In this document: one piece after another, positions 51,386 to 59,260 of the stretch
Layout of the letters: the number at the start of each line of letters is the position of its first letter
Position numbering within the stretch: position 1 is the stretch's first letter
Assembly: GCA_964501445.1 (NCBI GenBank)
Contig: CAZCSJ010000001.1
Coordinates: 1 to 64,000 of the forward strand
Direction of reading: 5' to 3'
Origin: CAZCSJ01 sp964501445
GTDB lineage: Bacteria > Patescibacteriota > Minisyncoccia > Sungbacterales > HO2-52-23
Length of the DNA stretch: 64,000 nt
Translations under genes and position numbers: made by a program
Notes under the pieces: model-generated
What the model was told of the DNA's origin: nothing
What the model saw: only the letters and a program-made list of their open reading frames with translations
Databases searched by the model: none

Positions 51386-52498
51386 TTACCTTGTGGTGAT
51401 CTCATGGAGTGCTAATCCCACGGCGGTGGAAAAGTTCGGGCCGATGTCGCGCAGCATCGGCTGGAGAAATGCGGGTGCTACCACGCGCGCAAAGGGATTC
51501 CCGCGCGTCACCTCTATGCCAAATCGGGTGCTCGTGTAATCAATAAGGCCTTTCATATGCGATCCTCCGCCGGTCAAATTTATTTTCTGGATCTTTCGGT
51601 CGGTACGGCGATTGTAGAGCGCTACAATCCGTTCAATTTCCGCGAGGAGCGAATCGGTAAGGGGCGTTAAGACCGACGTAATCTCTTTTTGCTCCACCCG
51701 TTCCTCAATGCCGATGTCCTGCTTTATCGCCTCCGCGCGCTCCTGATTGATACCCATGCCCTGCGCTAACGCCCGCGTGAGCTCCTCTGAACCGCGACTG
51801 ATGTTATGCGACATCCGGAGTTTGCCGCGGTCAACGACCGCAACGGTGGTCGTATAGTGCCCCATATTGAGAATCAGGGTCGGGGTGGTATCCATGCCCA
51901 TAAGCGACCGGACAATGCTGAACGTTTCCACTTCCAGCGCCACAAGTGTTATGTCGAGCATCTGGCTTATCCGTTTGAACTTTTCAATGACTTCTTTTGG
52001 CACTGCCACAAGCAGAACCGTAACCCCCTGATCGGTCTCCTCAATCACCTCCCAGTCAAGGGTCACTTCTGCGATCGGTATGGGAACGTACTTTCGCGCC
52101 TCAAAAGGGATCGCCTGCGAAATTTCCTTTATCGCGATCTTCGGGAACGGGATCGGGGTAACAAAACTTGAGGTTGCGGGTACGCCGATAACCGCGTCTT
52201 TCGCAGTCACATTGGACTCGCGGAGGATATCCCGGAGCAGATCCGCAATATCAGCATCGGTGTAGCGGAGAAACCCCCCTCCGCCAGCTGGCAGACCCCC
52301 TTCACTTGTTTTGAGATACTTTCCCGAAAGCAATTCGCCGTACGTTTCAAGGATTGCCCGCTCTTTCTCGTAGTGTAATTGTACCACTTTCGCAGAATGG
52401 ATTCCAACATCAATACCCACCGTGCGGGACGGCTTGCCTTTGAGAAAGTCAAGCGAGAATCCGGGAAGACGAAGTTTTTTAAGAAAAGGAATGTCCAC
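51386..52498 (-). CDS. pilM: PilM actin-like pilus protein
   Basis: 370 residues from a GTG at 52498. The actin-like ATPase shows phosphate 1 in RTVGIDVGIHSAKVVQL, phosphate 2 in PTLILNMGHYTTTVAVVDRGKL and the adenosine motif in KINLTGGGSHMKGLIDY. EISQAIPFEARKYVPIP is the family signature. It forms the cytoplasmic ring that binds PilN. A short GLPAGGGGF stretch (about 67-75) is encoded by a CCGCCAGCTGGC palindrome, a small in-frame insertion. Confidence 0.95.
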   Translation of the reverse strand: MDIPFLKKLRLPGFSLDFLKGKPSRTVGIDVGIHSAKVVQLHYEKERAILETYGELLSGKYLKTSEGGLPAGGGGFLRYTDADIADLLRDILRESNVTAKDAVIGVPATSSFVTPIPFPKIAIKEISQAIPFEARKYVPIPIAEVTLDWEVIEETDQGVTVLLVAVPKEVIEKFKRISQMLDITLVALEVETFSIVRSLMGMDTTPTLILNMGHYTTTVAVVDRGKLRMSHNISRGSEELTRALAQGMGINQERAEAIKQDIGIEERVEQKEITSVLTPLTDSLLAEIERIVALYNRRTDRKIQKINLTGGGSHMKGLIDYTSTRFGIEVTRGNPFARVVAPAFLQPMLRDIGPNFSTAVGLALHEITTR

Positions 52499-52519
52499 GG
52501 AGCGCGATACGAATTACCG

Positions 52520-52629
52520 CGATGCTAATATACGAATGCTCCGCCAGCTGGCGGACTAATTATACGAATATATATGGTGAGCGCAGTCGAACCATTCGTA
52601 TCATTAGTATAATTCGCATATTCGCATCG
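52520..52629 (-). repeat. AT-rich imperfect palindrome, copy 5 of 6, upstream of pilM
   Basis: Same arms, but the left arm is interrupted by CTCCGCCAGCTGGCGGA and the loop holds TGGTGAGCGCAGTCGAACCA. It is a nested repeat: other short palindromes have inserted into this element. Confidence 0.85.
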
Positions 52630-52658
52630 GTTACATTCGTATAGTACCATTTTTAAGG

Positions 52659-52664
52659 TAAAAT
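52659..52664 (+). promoter_or_regulatory. -10 element of comF (leaderless)
   Basis: TAAAAT, then AGGGGG, then ATG at 52671. The purine run is too close to the ATG to serve as a Shine-Dalgarno. Confidence 0.5.
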
Positions 52665-52670
52665 AGGGGG

Positions 52671-53393
52671 ATGCATTATCCCCAATTGATTCGCGGTAAG
52701 GAAGCGGTGCTTGACCTTCTCTTCCCGCTCCGGTGTGTGGAGTGCGGCAATGAAGGCGATCTCTGGTGCGCGGCATGCCGCGGGCTCGTGCGGGTAGTGC
52801 CGCCTCTCTGTGTCCGATGCGGTCTCTGGACACTCGCACGTTCCCGCGTCCGTCCGGGACGCACATGCCCTTCCTGCCAACCGCATTCTTCAATATACGC
52901 GTATGTATCTCCGTATCGCTATGACACGCCCGCTGTCCGAGAACTTATCCACCGGATGAAGTATCAACGCGTACGCTCAATTGCTCTGCTTTTTGGTGCG
53001 CTTCTTACGGACGCGTGCGTACGCACAGGAATTTCTCTATCGGACATGTCGTATATTGTCCCTATCCCATTGCACCCGGCGCGCGAGCGCGTACGCGGGT
53101 TTAACCAATCGCAATTAATCGCTGAGGAAGTCCGTCGCCGTGCCGGACTCGCGGTCCGAAGCGACCTCCTCACGCGCGTGCGGCGCACACTGCCGCAAGT
53201 TGAGTGCAGCGGAGAGGAACGCCTCGCAAATGTCCGAGACGCGTTTGCGGTTGTCAACCCATTAGCGGTTCGTGATGCGACCATACTGCTTCTTGACGAC
53301 GTAAAAACAACCGGCGCCACCCTGGAAGAGGCGGCGCGGGTGTTGAAAGAGGCAGGCGCGAAGAGAGTGTGGGCGATGACAGTGGCGCACTGA
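52671..53393 (+). CDS. comF: ComF-like phosphoribosyltransferase-family protein
   Basis: 240 residues. The N-terminal zinc finger has three CxxC-type pairs (RCVECGNEGDLWCAAC and LCVRCGLWT, then TCPSCQP). The PRTase domain has RVRGFNQSQLIAEEV and the PRPP loop in ATILLLDDVKTTGATLEEAA. ComF is needed for DNA uptake in competent bacteria, probably at the inner face of the transport channel, which fits its place beside the pilus locus. It is divergent from pilM across copy 5 of the palindrome. Confidence 0.94.
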   Translation: MHYPQLIRGKEAVLDLLFPLRCVECGNEGDLWCAACRGLVRVVPPLCVRCGLWTLARSRVRPGRTCPSCQPHSSIYAYVSPYRYDTPAVRELIHRMKYQRVRSIALLFGALLTDACVRTGISLSDMSYIVPIPLHPARERVRGFNQSQLIAEEVRRRAGLAVRSDLLTRVRRTLPQVECSGEERLANVRDAFAVVNPLAVRDATILLLDDVKTTGATLEEAARVLKEAGAKRVWAMTVAH

Positions 53394-53431
53394 TCCTTCA
53401 CTTGAGATGGCAATGCGCGTGAGCGGGTTGG

Positions 53432-53488
53432 AGGCCGAGCGGGCATGGTCCGAGCACTCAACGCATTGAGTGCTCGGGAGCGAGGCTT
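53432..53488. ncRNA. Conserved-loop hairpin, unit 1
   Basis: Outer stem AGGCC (53432-53436) with GGCTT (53484-53488). Left loop GAGCGGGCATGGT (53437-53449), right loop GAGCGA (53478-53483). Inner stem CCGAGCACTCA/TGAGTGCTCGG (53450-53460 and 53467-53477). Strand of action is unknown; the folds are symmetric. Confidence 0.6.
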
Positions 53489-53568
53489 AATTCGTAAGAT
53501 GTTTCAAGCGAGCCTATCGCACGCGAGCGTAATTGTGGAGGCGCGTTTTTATTTTAGGCGAGAAGCAG

Positions 53569-53687
53569 TTCGTTTATGAGCGGGGTTTGAAAGCCGAGCG
53601 GGCATGGTCTCCGATATATATCGGAGGAGCGAGGCTTTCACCTATGAAAATCCTCGCTGGGGATTTTCATAAAAGCGAATAAACGAA
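53569..53687. ncRNA. Conserved-loop hairpin, unit 2, with second hairpin and closing stem
   Basis: Outer stem GAAAGCC (53589-53595) with GGCTTTC (53633-53639). Left loop GAGCGGGCATGGT (53596-53608), right loop GAGCGA (53627-53632). Inner stem-loop CTCCGATATATATCGGAG (53609-53626). A second hairpin TATGAAAATCC/GGATTTTCATA (53643-53671) has loop TCGCTGG. Both are enclosed by TTCGTTTAT/ATAAACGAA (53569-53577 and 53679-53687). Confidence 0.6.
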
Positions 53688-53697
53688 GTGCTTCGAG

Positions 53698-55224
53698 CTA
53701 CCGAGCATACTCAATCACCCTATTCTCCCGTATCACATTTACCTTAATCTCCCCCGGATATTTGAGTTCGTTTTCAATTTGGATCGCGATGTTTCGCGCA
53801 AGCTCCCGCGCTTCAAGGTCGCTTATTTTCTCGGGTGTGACAAAAATCCGTATTTCGCGGCCGCCGGAGATCGCGTATGTTTTTTCCACCCCATCAAATG
53901 AGTTTGCGATCCGTTCAAGATCTTCCAGTCGCTTGATGTAATGTTCAAGCGTGTCGCGGCGCGCACCCGGGCGTGAGGCGGAGATCGCGTCTACCGTCTG
54001 CACAATGACGGATTCTATGGTTTCGTACGGATACTCTTCGTGATGCGATTGCATGGCTTTTATCACCCGCTCGTCCACGCCGAATTTCTGGAGGATCCGC
54101 CTGCCGATTTCCACATGCGTTCCCGTCACCTCGTGGTCAACCGCTTTTCCGATATCGTGCAGGAGCGCTCCTTTCTTTGCAATTGCGATGTCTCCCCCGA
54201 CCTCCGAAGCAAGCATGCCTGCCAAGTGCGCCATTTCTATTGAGTGGTGGAGCACATTTTGTCCGTAGCTCGTGCGGAATGCCAACCGCCCGAGGAGGGT
54301 GACAAGCCGCGGGTCAAGGTCAAAGATGCCGACCTCAAATGCCGCCTGCTCGCCCGATTTTTTGACTTCTTTCTCTATTTCCGTACGCGCCTTCTCTACG
54401 GTTTCTTCAATACGCGCGGGCTGGATCCGCCCGTCCTGAATCAACATTTCCAGCGCCATTTTTGCGATGTGGCGGCGCACGGGGTCAAAGCCGGAAATCA
54501 CAATGGAACCCGGCGTTTCGTCCACAATAATCTCCACACCCGCCGCGCGCTCCAGCGCCTTGATGTTTCGCCCCTCCTTTCCGATTATTTTTCCCTTGAG
54601 GTCGTCTGAGGGAATCGCAACAGTGGTGGTGGTGACCTCTGAAGTTGTCGCAGAGGCAATGCGCTGGATAACGGCGGCGAGGATGTGTTTTGCCCTCTGT
54701 TCCAGCGCTTCAACGCCATGCACTTCAAGTTTCTTTACGCGCACCATCATGTCCTCGGCGTGGTCCCGCTCAACTTTGGCGACCAATTCCTTTTTTGCTT
54801 CTTCCTCGGAGAGATGCGCGACCCGCTCAAGTTCTTTCCCGAGCGCTTCATGTTTTTCCTCAAGCTCGGTTTTTACCGTTTTTACCTTTTCAATCCGCGC
54901 CTCCACGTCCCGCTCCCGTTTTTCAAACTCTTGAGCCCTCCGGTCAAACGCGGTTTCGCGCTCAAGCAGCCGTTCTTCAAGACGCCGCACCTGCGAGAGC
55001 AAGTCCTTCTCTTCCTTTTTTGCGCTATCAGCAATGCGCGCTGCCTCTTCCTTTGCATTGAGGACGGTATCTTTTGCTTCGCGCTTCGCGTCCTCAACCA
55101 GTTTACGGAGGCGCGCTTCAATGGATGAGCGCCGGATGACGACGACGAGCTGCCGGATGAGGTAGCCGAGCACGACGCCAAGTCCGAGCACGAGCGCTCC
55201 CCATACCATAAGTGATGTATTCAT
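53698..55224 (-). CDS. rny: Ribonuclease Y
   Basis: 508 residues. In order: an N-terminal membrane helix (about 5-27); a long coiled coil (about 30-195); the KH domain (SATTSEVTTTTVAIPSDDLKGKIIGKEGRNIKALE); and the HD domain (TLLGRLAFRTSYGQNVLHHSIEMAHLAG with GALLHDIGKAVDHEVTG). It is the main endonuclease starting mRNA decay in many bacteria without RNase E. It has a real Shine-Dalgarno (AAGGGAG). Its flanks on both sides contain the conserved-loop hairpins. It is the only rny in view. Confidence 0.97.
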   Translation of the reverse strand: MNTSLMVWGALVLGLGVVLGYLIRQLVVVIRRSSIEARLRKLVEDAKREAKDTVLNAKEEAARIADSAKKEEKDLLSQVRRLEERLLERETAFDRRAQEFEKRERDVEARIEKVKTVKTELEEKHEALGKELERVAHLSEEEAKKELVAKVERDHAEDMMVRVKKLEVHGVEALEQRAKHILAAVIQRIASATTSEVTTTTVAIPSDDLKGKIIGKEGRNIKALERAAGVEIIVDETPGSIVISGFDPVRRHIAKMALEMLIQDGRIQPARIEETVEKARTEIEKEVKKSGEQAAFEVGIFDLDPRLVTLLGRLAFRTSYGQNVLHHSIEMAHLAGMLASEVGGDIAIAKKGALLHDIGKAVDHEVTGTHVEIGRRILQKFGVDERVIKAMQSHHEEYPYETIESVIVQTVDAISASRPGARRDTLEHYIKRLEDLERIANSFDGVEKTYAISGGREIRIFVTPEKISDLEARELARNIAIQIENELKYPGEIKVNVIRENRVIEYAR

Positions 55225-55519
55225 ACATGGAACTCCCTTAAATCACAAAGGTCCTCTTTCCGGAAGAGGATAATGAGGGAGAGATATCGCAAATGTTACA
55301 TTACCGATCGGTTGAGATCGGTTGAGGCATGAGAATAGAGGTGTGGAGCGGAAGAAAATCTCATGAAATGGTCTACCTTTTGCTCATTATCGCTCTTCCC
55401 GTGTGACCGGGAGCGTGTTATTCAAAAAGTTATTTGCTTTCTATAACTCGCATCGTAGCACTCCTGTTTTCTGATGTCAAAAAAAGATGTAATATCCACT
55501 CGCGTCATTGACATTTTGT
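55225..55519. other. rny upstream region, noncoding
   Basis: No supported gene. It contains a CCTCTTTCCGGAAGAGG hairpin (near 55252-55268), a direct repeat CGATCGGTTGAGATCGGTTGAG and a CTCCCGGTCACACGGGAAGAG stem on the minus strand. It probably forms part of the long rny 5' leader. Confidence 0.5.
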
Positions 55520-55730
55520 CCCTTCCCGCGCGGGTCCTTCTCGCCCCATCCTTTCCCGCTCACAGTGCTCCGCGCGGACACATTCTACGCGCTCCGCTCG
55601 GGGAACCCCTCCGTGTTCTCCGACGATACGTCGGAGCCCCGGTTTCCCCTTCGCTCCGCCTGCGTGAATGTGTATCCGGCGCTCCGCAAGTTCGCGGATA
55701 AAGGGTGGTGCGTGCTCCCGCGCGGGAATA
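55520..55730. ncRNA. Long GC-rich interrupted hairpin, candidate structured RNA or palindromic element
   Basis: Successive complementary blocks are seen: TTCCCGCGCGGG (near 55524) with CCCGCGCGGGAA (near 55718); CCATCCTTT with AAAGGGTGG; GCGCGGACACATTC with GAATGTGTATCCGGCGC; GGGGAACC with GGTTTCCCC; CTCCGACG with CGTCGGAG (apex, 55619-55637). GAGCG/CGCTC-containing internal loops separate them. Frames crossing it on both strands have no homology I recognise. Confidence 0.55.
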
Positions 55731-55774
55731 CCATATCCCAGAGCAGTCGAGCCGCCTCGTTTACGTGCGGCGCT

Positions 55775-55891
55775 CAAAGGTGCGGCGGGCATGGTTTGTC
55801 AAGGCTCTCATTCGTTGCCGTCCGCAGGACATACTGCCTTGACAACCGACGCACCTTTGCGCGAACCTAAAATCCTCGCTGGGGATTTTGG
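55775..55891. ncRNA. Conserved-loop hairpin, unit 3, with second hairpin
   Basis: Outer stem CAAAGGTGCG (55775-55784) with CGCACCTTTG (55850-55859). Left loop GCGGGCATGGT (55785-55795), right loop CCGA (55846-55849). Inner stem TTGTCAAGGC/GCCTTGACAA (55796-55805 and 55836-55845). A second hairpin with AAAATCC, loop TCGCTGG, GGATTTT (55869-55889) follows, as in unit 2. Confidence 0.6.
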
Positions 55892-55954
55892 GTGACCGCA
55901 CTGAGCGAGGCGGCGAGGCCTGCCTGCCGGCAGAGAACCGCGATGGATTCCTAC

Positions 55955-55987
55955 AAAAAAAGAGGTCTCTGGTGTTACCTAAAGACC
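55955..55987 (-). terminator. Terminator of the rpoD-like gene
   Basis: GGTCT...AGACC outer stem with an inner GGT/ACC pairing, then TCTTTTTTT on the minus strand, immediately after the stop at 55989. Confidence 0.8.
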
Positions 55988-55988
55988 C

Positions 55989-56903
55989 CTACGAAAGCGA
56001 TTGGTGGAGGATTTTTGCGGCAGGAGAACGCCGAAGCTTTTCCAGTGCATTGGCCTCAATCTGGCGTACGCGCTCGCGGGCTATCCCAAATATGTTCCCT
56101 ACTTCTCTAAGAGAAAGCCCCTGTTCCCCTCCGATGCCGAAACGCAGCCGTACCACTTGGGCGTGGCGTTCAGGGAGAGTGTTTTTCAGGAGCGCATCCA
56201 CTCTTTGCGCAAAATCGCGAGCGGCGATTTGTTCATCGAGCGGTGTCTGGCCGTCCGGGATGTTTGCGCCAAGCCGATCCGGCTCTTGCGTGGGTCGTTT
56301 TCCTTCTTCGTTGACAGCTTCGTCAAGCGAACGAAGGGGTTTGGCCACCACAAGTTCCCTCATTTGAAAAATAATTTTTGGGGGGAGGCCTATTTCTCGA
56401 GCGATCTCCGCGTCAGTCGGATCTCTCCCGAGTTCCACAGAGAGGCGGCGAGTCGCGTATTTGATGCGCGAACGCCGGTCGTGGATATGAACGGGAATAC
56501 GTATGGTCCTCCCGTAGTCCGCATTCGCGCGGCTCACTGCCTGCCGAATCCACCATGTCGCGTACGTTGAAAATTTAAACCCCTTGCGGTAGTCAAACTT
56601 GTCAACTGCCCGGAGAAGGCCGACGTTTCCTTCCTGAATTAAATCCAGGAAGGTGAGGTTTGACGACCCGTCCAGATGATTTTTGACAATGGAAACCACA
56701 AGGCGGAGATTTGCCAGATATAGTTTCTCCCGCGCCTTTGCATCCCCCTTTTCCATCCGCCTGCCAAGCTCCTGTTCCTCCTCTTTGCTCAAGAGCGGGA
56801 TTTTCCCGATTTTATAGGCGTAGAGACGGAGGGAACTTTCCAGAATCTCGCTCTCCTTATTTCCTTTCCCATTCTCTCCATCTCCATCGTGATATCTTTC
56901 CAT
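55989..56903 (-). CDS. rpoD: Primary-type sigma-70 factor (RpoD/SigA), short form
   Basis: 304 residues, without region 1.1 or the non-conserved insert. Region 1.2 is [26 protein letters not shown]. Region 2 has [51 protein letters not shown] (core binding and -10 recognition). Region 3 is [21 protein letters not shown]. Region 4 has [30 protein letters not shown] (-35 recognition). It is likely the housekeeping sigma factor, consistent with the TTGACA/TATAAT promoters seen here. It has a strong Shine-Dalgarno (AAGGAGG) 8 nt before the ATG. Confidence 0.93.
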   Translation of the reverse strand: MERYHDGDGENGKGNKESEILESSLRLYAYKIGKIPLLSKEEEQELGRRMEKGDAKAREKLYLANLRLVVSIVKNHLDGSSNLTFLDLIQEGNVGLLRAVDKFDYRKGFKFSTYATWWIRQAVSRANADYGRTIRIPVHIHDRRSRIKYATRRLSVELGRDPTDAEIAREIGLPPKIIFQMRELVVAKPLRSLDEAVNEEGKRPTQEPDRLGANIPDGQTPLDEQIAARDFAQRVDALLKNTLPERHAQVVRLRFGIGGEQGLSLREVGNIFGIARERVRQIEANALEKLRRSPAAKILHQSLS

Positions 56904-57016
56904 TCATGTATCCTCCTTATTTCCAAGGTACTGGGTACGATTCTCCAGAGCGCACGCTCTAGATTTTGCACATAGCGTAACACCCCATGCATGAAATACA
57001 AGTGGCGCAGCCGTGG

Positions 57017-57022
57017 TATAAT
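57017..57022 (+). promoter_or_regulatory. -10 element of gpmI (leaderless)
   Basis: TATAAT ends 7 nt before the ATG at 57030. No Shine-Dalgarno is present. Confidence 0.6.
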
Positions 57023-57029
57023 CCATCGT

Positions 57030-58610
57030 ATGACAAGAAAACCGTTGCTTCTCGTAATTCTTGACGGCTTCGGGGTTTCCATTGACCCCAAAGGCAATCC
57101 GGTTGCGGAAGCAAAAAAACCAACGCTTGAGATGCTTGAACGCGAGTTTCCTTTTACCACGCTTCAAGCGTCGGGCGTGGCAGTCGGCCTCCCGTGGGGA
57201 GAAGCAGGAAACTCCGAGGTGGGGCATTTGACGATTGGCTCTGGCCGCGTCATCTACCACCACCTTCCGCGCATCATCAATGCGATTGCGGATGAATCAT
57301 TTTTCAAAAACGAGGCGTTTTTGGGTGCGGCCGCGCATGTAAAAAAGAATAATACACGCTTCCATATTGCGGGGCTCGTGTCTTCCGGCTCCGTGCATGC
57401 GTATATTGACCATCTCTACGCAATTCTTGATTTTACCAAACAGCAAGGAATCGCCGAAGTATATCTGCATCTTTTTTCCGATGGCAAAGACGCGCCGCCG
57501 CAAGAGGGCGCAACGTTTTATGAAGCGCTTGAAGAGCGGCTGCAGCGCGACTATCCGCACGCGCGGATCGCTTCCCTCATCGGAAGGTTTTACGCCCTTG
57601 ACCGCGGCGAACAGTGGGAGAGAACACAAATCGCATACGCGCTTCTGACAGAAGGGAAGGGTGAAATAATCTCTTCGGTTCCCGAATATCTCTCGCGTTC
57701 CTACAAAGAAGGCCTTGCGGATGAAACCATCCGTCCGGCCCTCGTCGCGGATGCGAAAGGCACTCCTCTTCCCCGAATTGCAGAGGGTGATGCGCTTATC
57801 TTTACCGATTTTCGCGAGGACTCAATGCGGCAACTCGCGCATGCGTTTGGGGACGTCGCATTTGACCATTTTCCCCGAAAGAAGGTGGAAAATCTCTTTT
57901 TGGCAACTATGACCGAGTACGAAAAGGGACTCGCGGCGCACCCTGCCTTTCCGCAATTTGGAGTCGCTTGGCCTCTTGCGCGGGTGCTTGGAGACGCGGG
58001 ATTGCGCCACCTCCACATTGCCGAAACCCAGAAGTACGCGCACGTGACGTATTTTTTCAACGGAGGGATTGAGAAGCCGTTTCCGGACGAGGAGCGAGTG
58101 CTGATTCCTTCAGCACCCGCCGCGCACTTTGACGAGGCGCCGGAGATGCGGGCACCTGACATCACGCAAAAAATTATACAGGGGCTGGATACCTATGATG
58201 TGATTATCGCAAACTACGCCAATGCCGACATGGTGGGGCATTCCGGCAATTTTCAGGCAGCGATTCGCGCGGTAGAAGCGATTGATGCAGCGCTCGGCGA
58301 GCTCGCAAACGCGATTCTCTCGCGGCCCAATGCCGTGATGATTGTGACCGGAGACCACGGAAATGTGGAGTTAAAACGTCATTTGGTCTCGGGTGAGAAG
58401 CGAACCGAACACTCACTCTCCCCGGTCTACTGCATACTCGTGGGAAAGGAGTTTCGCCGCGCGGTTCCCCGCACCTCCGACGAGGTGCTCCGGGCAAAAA
58501 AAGAAGTCGGCGGGATTTTGACCGACATCGCGCCGACAATCATTGAACTGCTTGGGTTAAAAAAACCCGCGGAGATGACAGGTGAAAGTTTGATTAAAAT
58601 CCTTTTATAG
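57030..58610 (+). CDS. gpmI: 2,3-bisphosphoglycerate-independent phosphoglycerate mutase
   Basis: 526 residues from the ATG at 57030. The metal site starts LLLVILDGFGVS (Asp12). The phosphoserine nucleophile is Ser62 in WGEAGNSEVGHLTIGSGRV. The transferase domain has the segment ending in IASLIGRFYALDRGEQWERT, and the phosphatase domain has ANYANADMVGHSGNF and VTGDHGNVE for the second metal. It interconverts 3- and 2-phosphoglycerate in glycolysis. It is a lone plus-strand gene facing away from rpoD. An earlier ATG (56991) lies before the -10 element and is rejected. Confidence 0.96.
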   Translation: MTRKPLLLVILDGFGVSIDPKGNPVAEAKKPTLEMLEREFPFTTLQASGVAVGLPWGEAGNSEVGHLTIGSGRVIYHHLPRIINAIADESFFKNEAFLGAAAHVKKNNTRFHIAGLVSSGSVHAYIDHLYAILDFTKQQGIAEVYLHLFSDGKDAPPQEGATFYEALEERLQRDYPHARIASLIGRFYALDRGEQWERTQIAYALLTEGKGEIISSVPEYLSRSYKEGLADETIRPALVADAKGTPLPRIAEGDALIFTDFREDSMRQLAHAFGDVAFDHFPRKKVENLFLATMTEYEKGLAAHPAFPQFGVAWPLARVLGDAGLRHLHIAETQKYAHVTYFFNGGIEKPFPDEERVLIPSAPAAHFDEAPEMRAPDITQKIIQGLDTYDVIIANYANADMVGHSGNFQAAIRAVEAIDAALGELANAILSRPNAVMIVTGDHGNVELKRHLVSGEKRTEHSLSPVYCILVGKEFRRAVPRTSDEVLRAKKEVGGILTDIAPTIIELLGLKKPAEMTGESLIKILL

Positions 58611-58643
58611 TAAACCCGCCAATCTGCCTTCGCCACTCCCCTA

Positions 58644-58671
58644 TTGACAGATTATCGAGATTTGCTATACT
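58644..58671 (+). promoter_or_regulatory. Strong promoter followed directly by a terminator
   Basis: TTGACA (58644-58649), 16-bp spacer, TATACT (58666-58671). The predicted transcript starts near 58678 and reaches the hairpin at 58688 after about 10 nt. Confidence 0.7.
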
Positions 58672-58680
58672 TACAATGTG

Positions 58681-58731
58681 ATGACACTCTGGAGTATCCG
58701 CAAGGATAGCTCCAGATTTTTTATTGGCTGA
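58681..58731 (+). other. 16-codon ORF spanning the terminator
   Basis: ATG at 58681 reads MTLWSIRKDSSRFFIG and stops at 58731. The start is about 3 nt from the predicted transcription start. The terminator hairpin lies within it. It may be meaningless, or an attenuated leaderless peptide. Confidence 0.25.
58688..58724 (+). terminator. Rho-independent terminator with GCAA tetraloop
   Basis: TCTGGAG-TATCC-GCAA-GGATA-G-CTCCAGA, then TTTTTTTATT. It serves gpmI and the short transcript from 58678, and overlaps the end of the converging NYN gene. Confidence 0.88.
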
Positions 58732-59233
58732 TTTCGTCTTTGAGTTTACGAAGATCAATATACTTTGCTCTCTCCAGCAATTCTTTTGAGATATGACCTC
58801 TCGTGGACATTACAATAATTCGTTTTCCTGCCTTTTTTATTCGGTCAATCGGCACGGCAAAATCGCTGTCTCCTGATAAAAGCACCGCCGTATCATATTT
58901 CTCTTTTGTGTCATCCATTTCAAAAGCAAGTTCCATATCCAAATTGCTTTTCCACTCCTCTTTGCCGCTTTTTCGGTCTTTTATCCTCTTAACAACTTTT
59001 GTTCTCAAAATATAGCCGTTAATCTCCAGCATATCCAGAAATTTCCTCTGCCCCGTATTAAACTCGTCTACTCCTTTGTAGATAAAACACTTAATCTCAT
59101 CACCGCACTCTTGCTCGAGATAGCCCCTCAGCCTCTCATAGGAAATCCTCCAACCCAAAGTGCGCTGTGCATAAAACACATTTTCAGCGTCTATAAAAAC
59201 ATACACTTTTCCTTTTATGAACTGCCGCAACAT
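58721..59233 (-). CDS. NYN-domain (PIN-like) RNase of the LabA/DUF88 family
   Basis: 170 residues. The metal-binding acidic residues are visible as KVYVFIDAENVFYAQ (Asp near residue 15), SNLDMELAFEM and TAVLLSGDSDFAVPIDRI, the three blocks of the NYN fold. KIKDRKSGKEEWKSN is the typical basic turn before the second Asp. Such proteins are single-domain nucleases of unknown target, often on RNA. It converges with gpmI, and its last codons overlap the terminator described at 58688. Confidence 0.92.
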   Translation of the reverse strand: MLRQFIKGKVYVFIDAENVFYAQRTLGWRISYERLRGYLEQECGDEIKCFIYKGVDEFNTGQRKFLDMLEINGYILRTKVVKRIKDRKSGKEEWKSNLDMELAFEMDDTKEKYDTAVLLSGDSDFAVPIDRIKKAGKRIIVMSTRGHISKELLERAKYIDLRKLKDEISQ

Positions 59234-59260
59234 AACCCACTATCAATGTAACAGGTTTAT

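Larger units (their letters stand above)
53394..53697. other. Structured noncoding gap between convergent comF and rny
   Basis: No coding sequence is supported. The 304 bp hold two related hairpin units (53432-53488 and 53569-53687), each with the internal loop GAGCGGGCATGGT opposite GAGCGA. See the separate entries and findings. Confidence 0.7.

Noticed and set aside
53432..53639. Resemblance of GGGCATGGTC to the start of hepatitis-delta-type ribozymes
   Set aside because: The delta fold needs a nested double pseudoknot with a catalytic C near GGCGAAU before the last stem. The units here are simple hairpins too short for that, so only the loop letters agree.
55474..55895. Several open frames on both strands between rny and rpoD
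   Set aside because: They are Arg/Pro/Ser-rich, match no family, and cross the nested complementary blocks; open frames are expected in GC-rich palindromic DNA.
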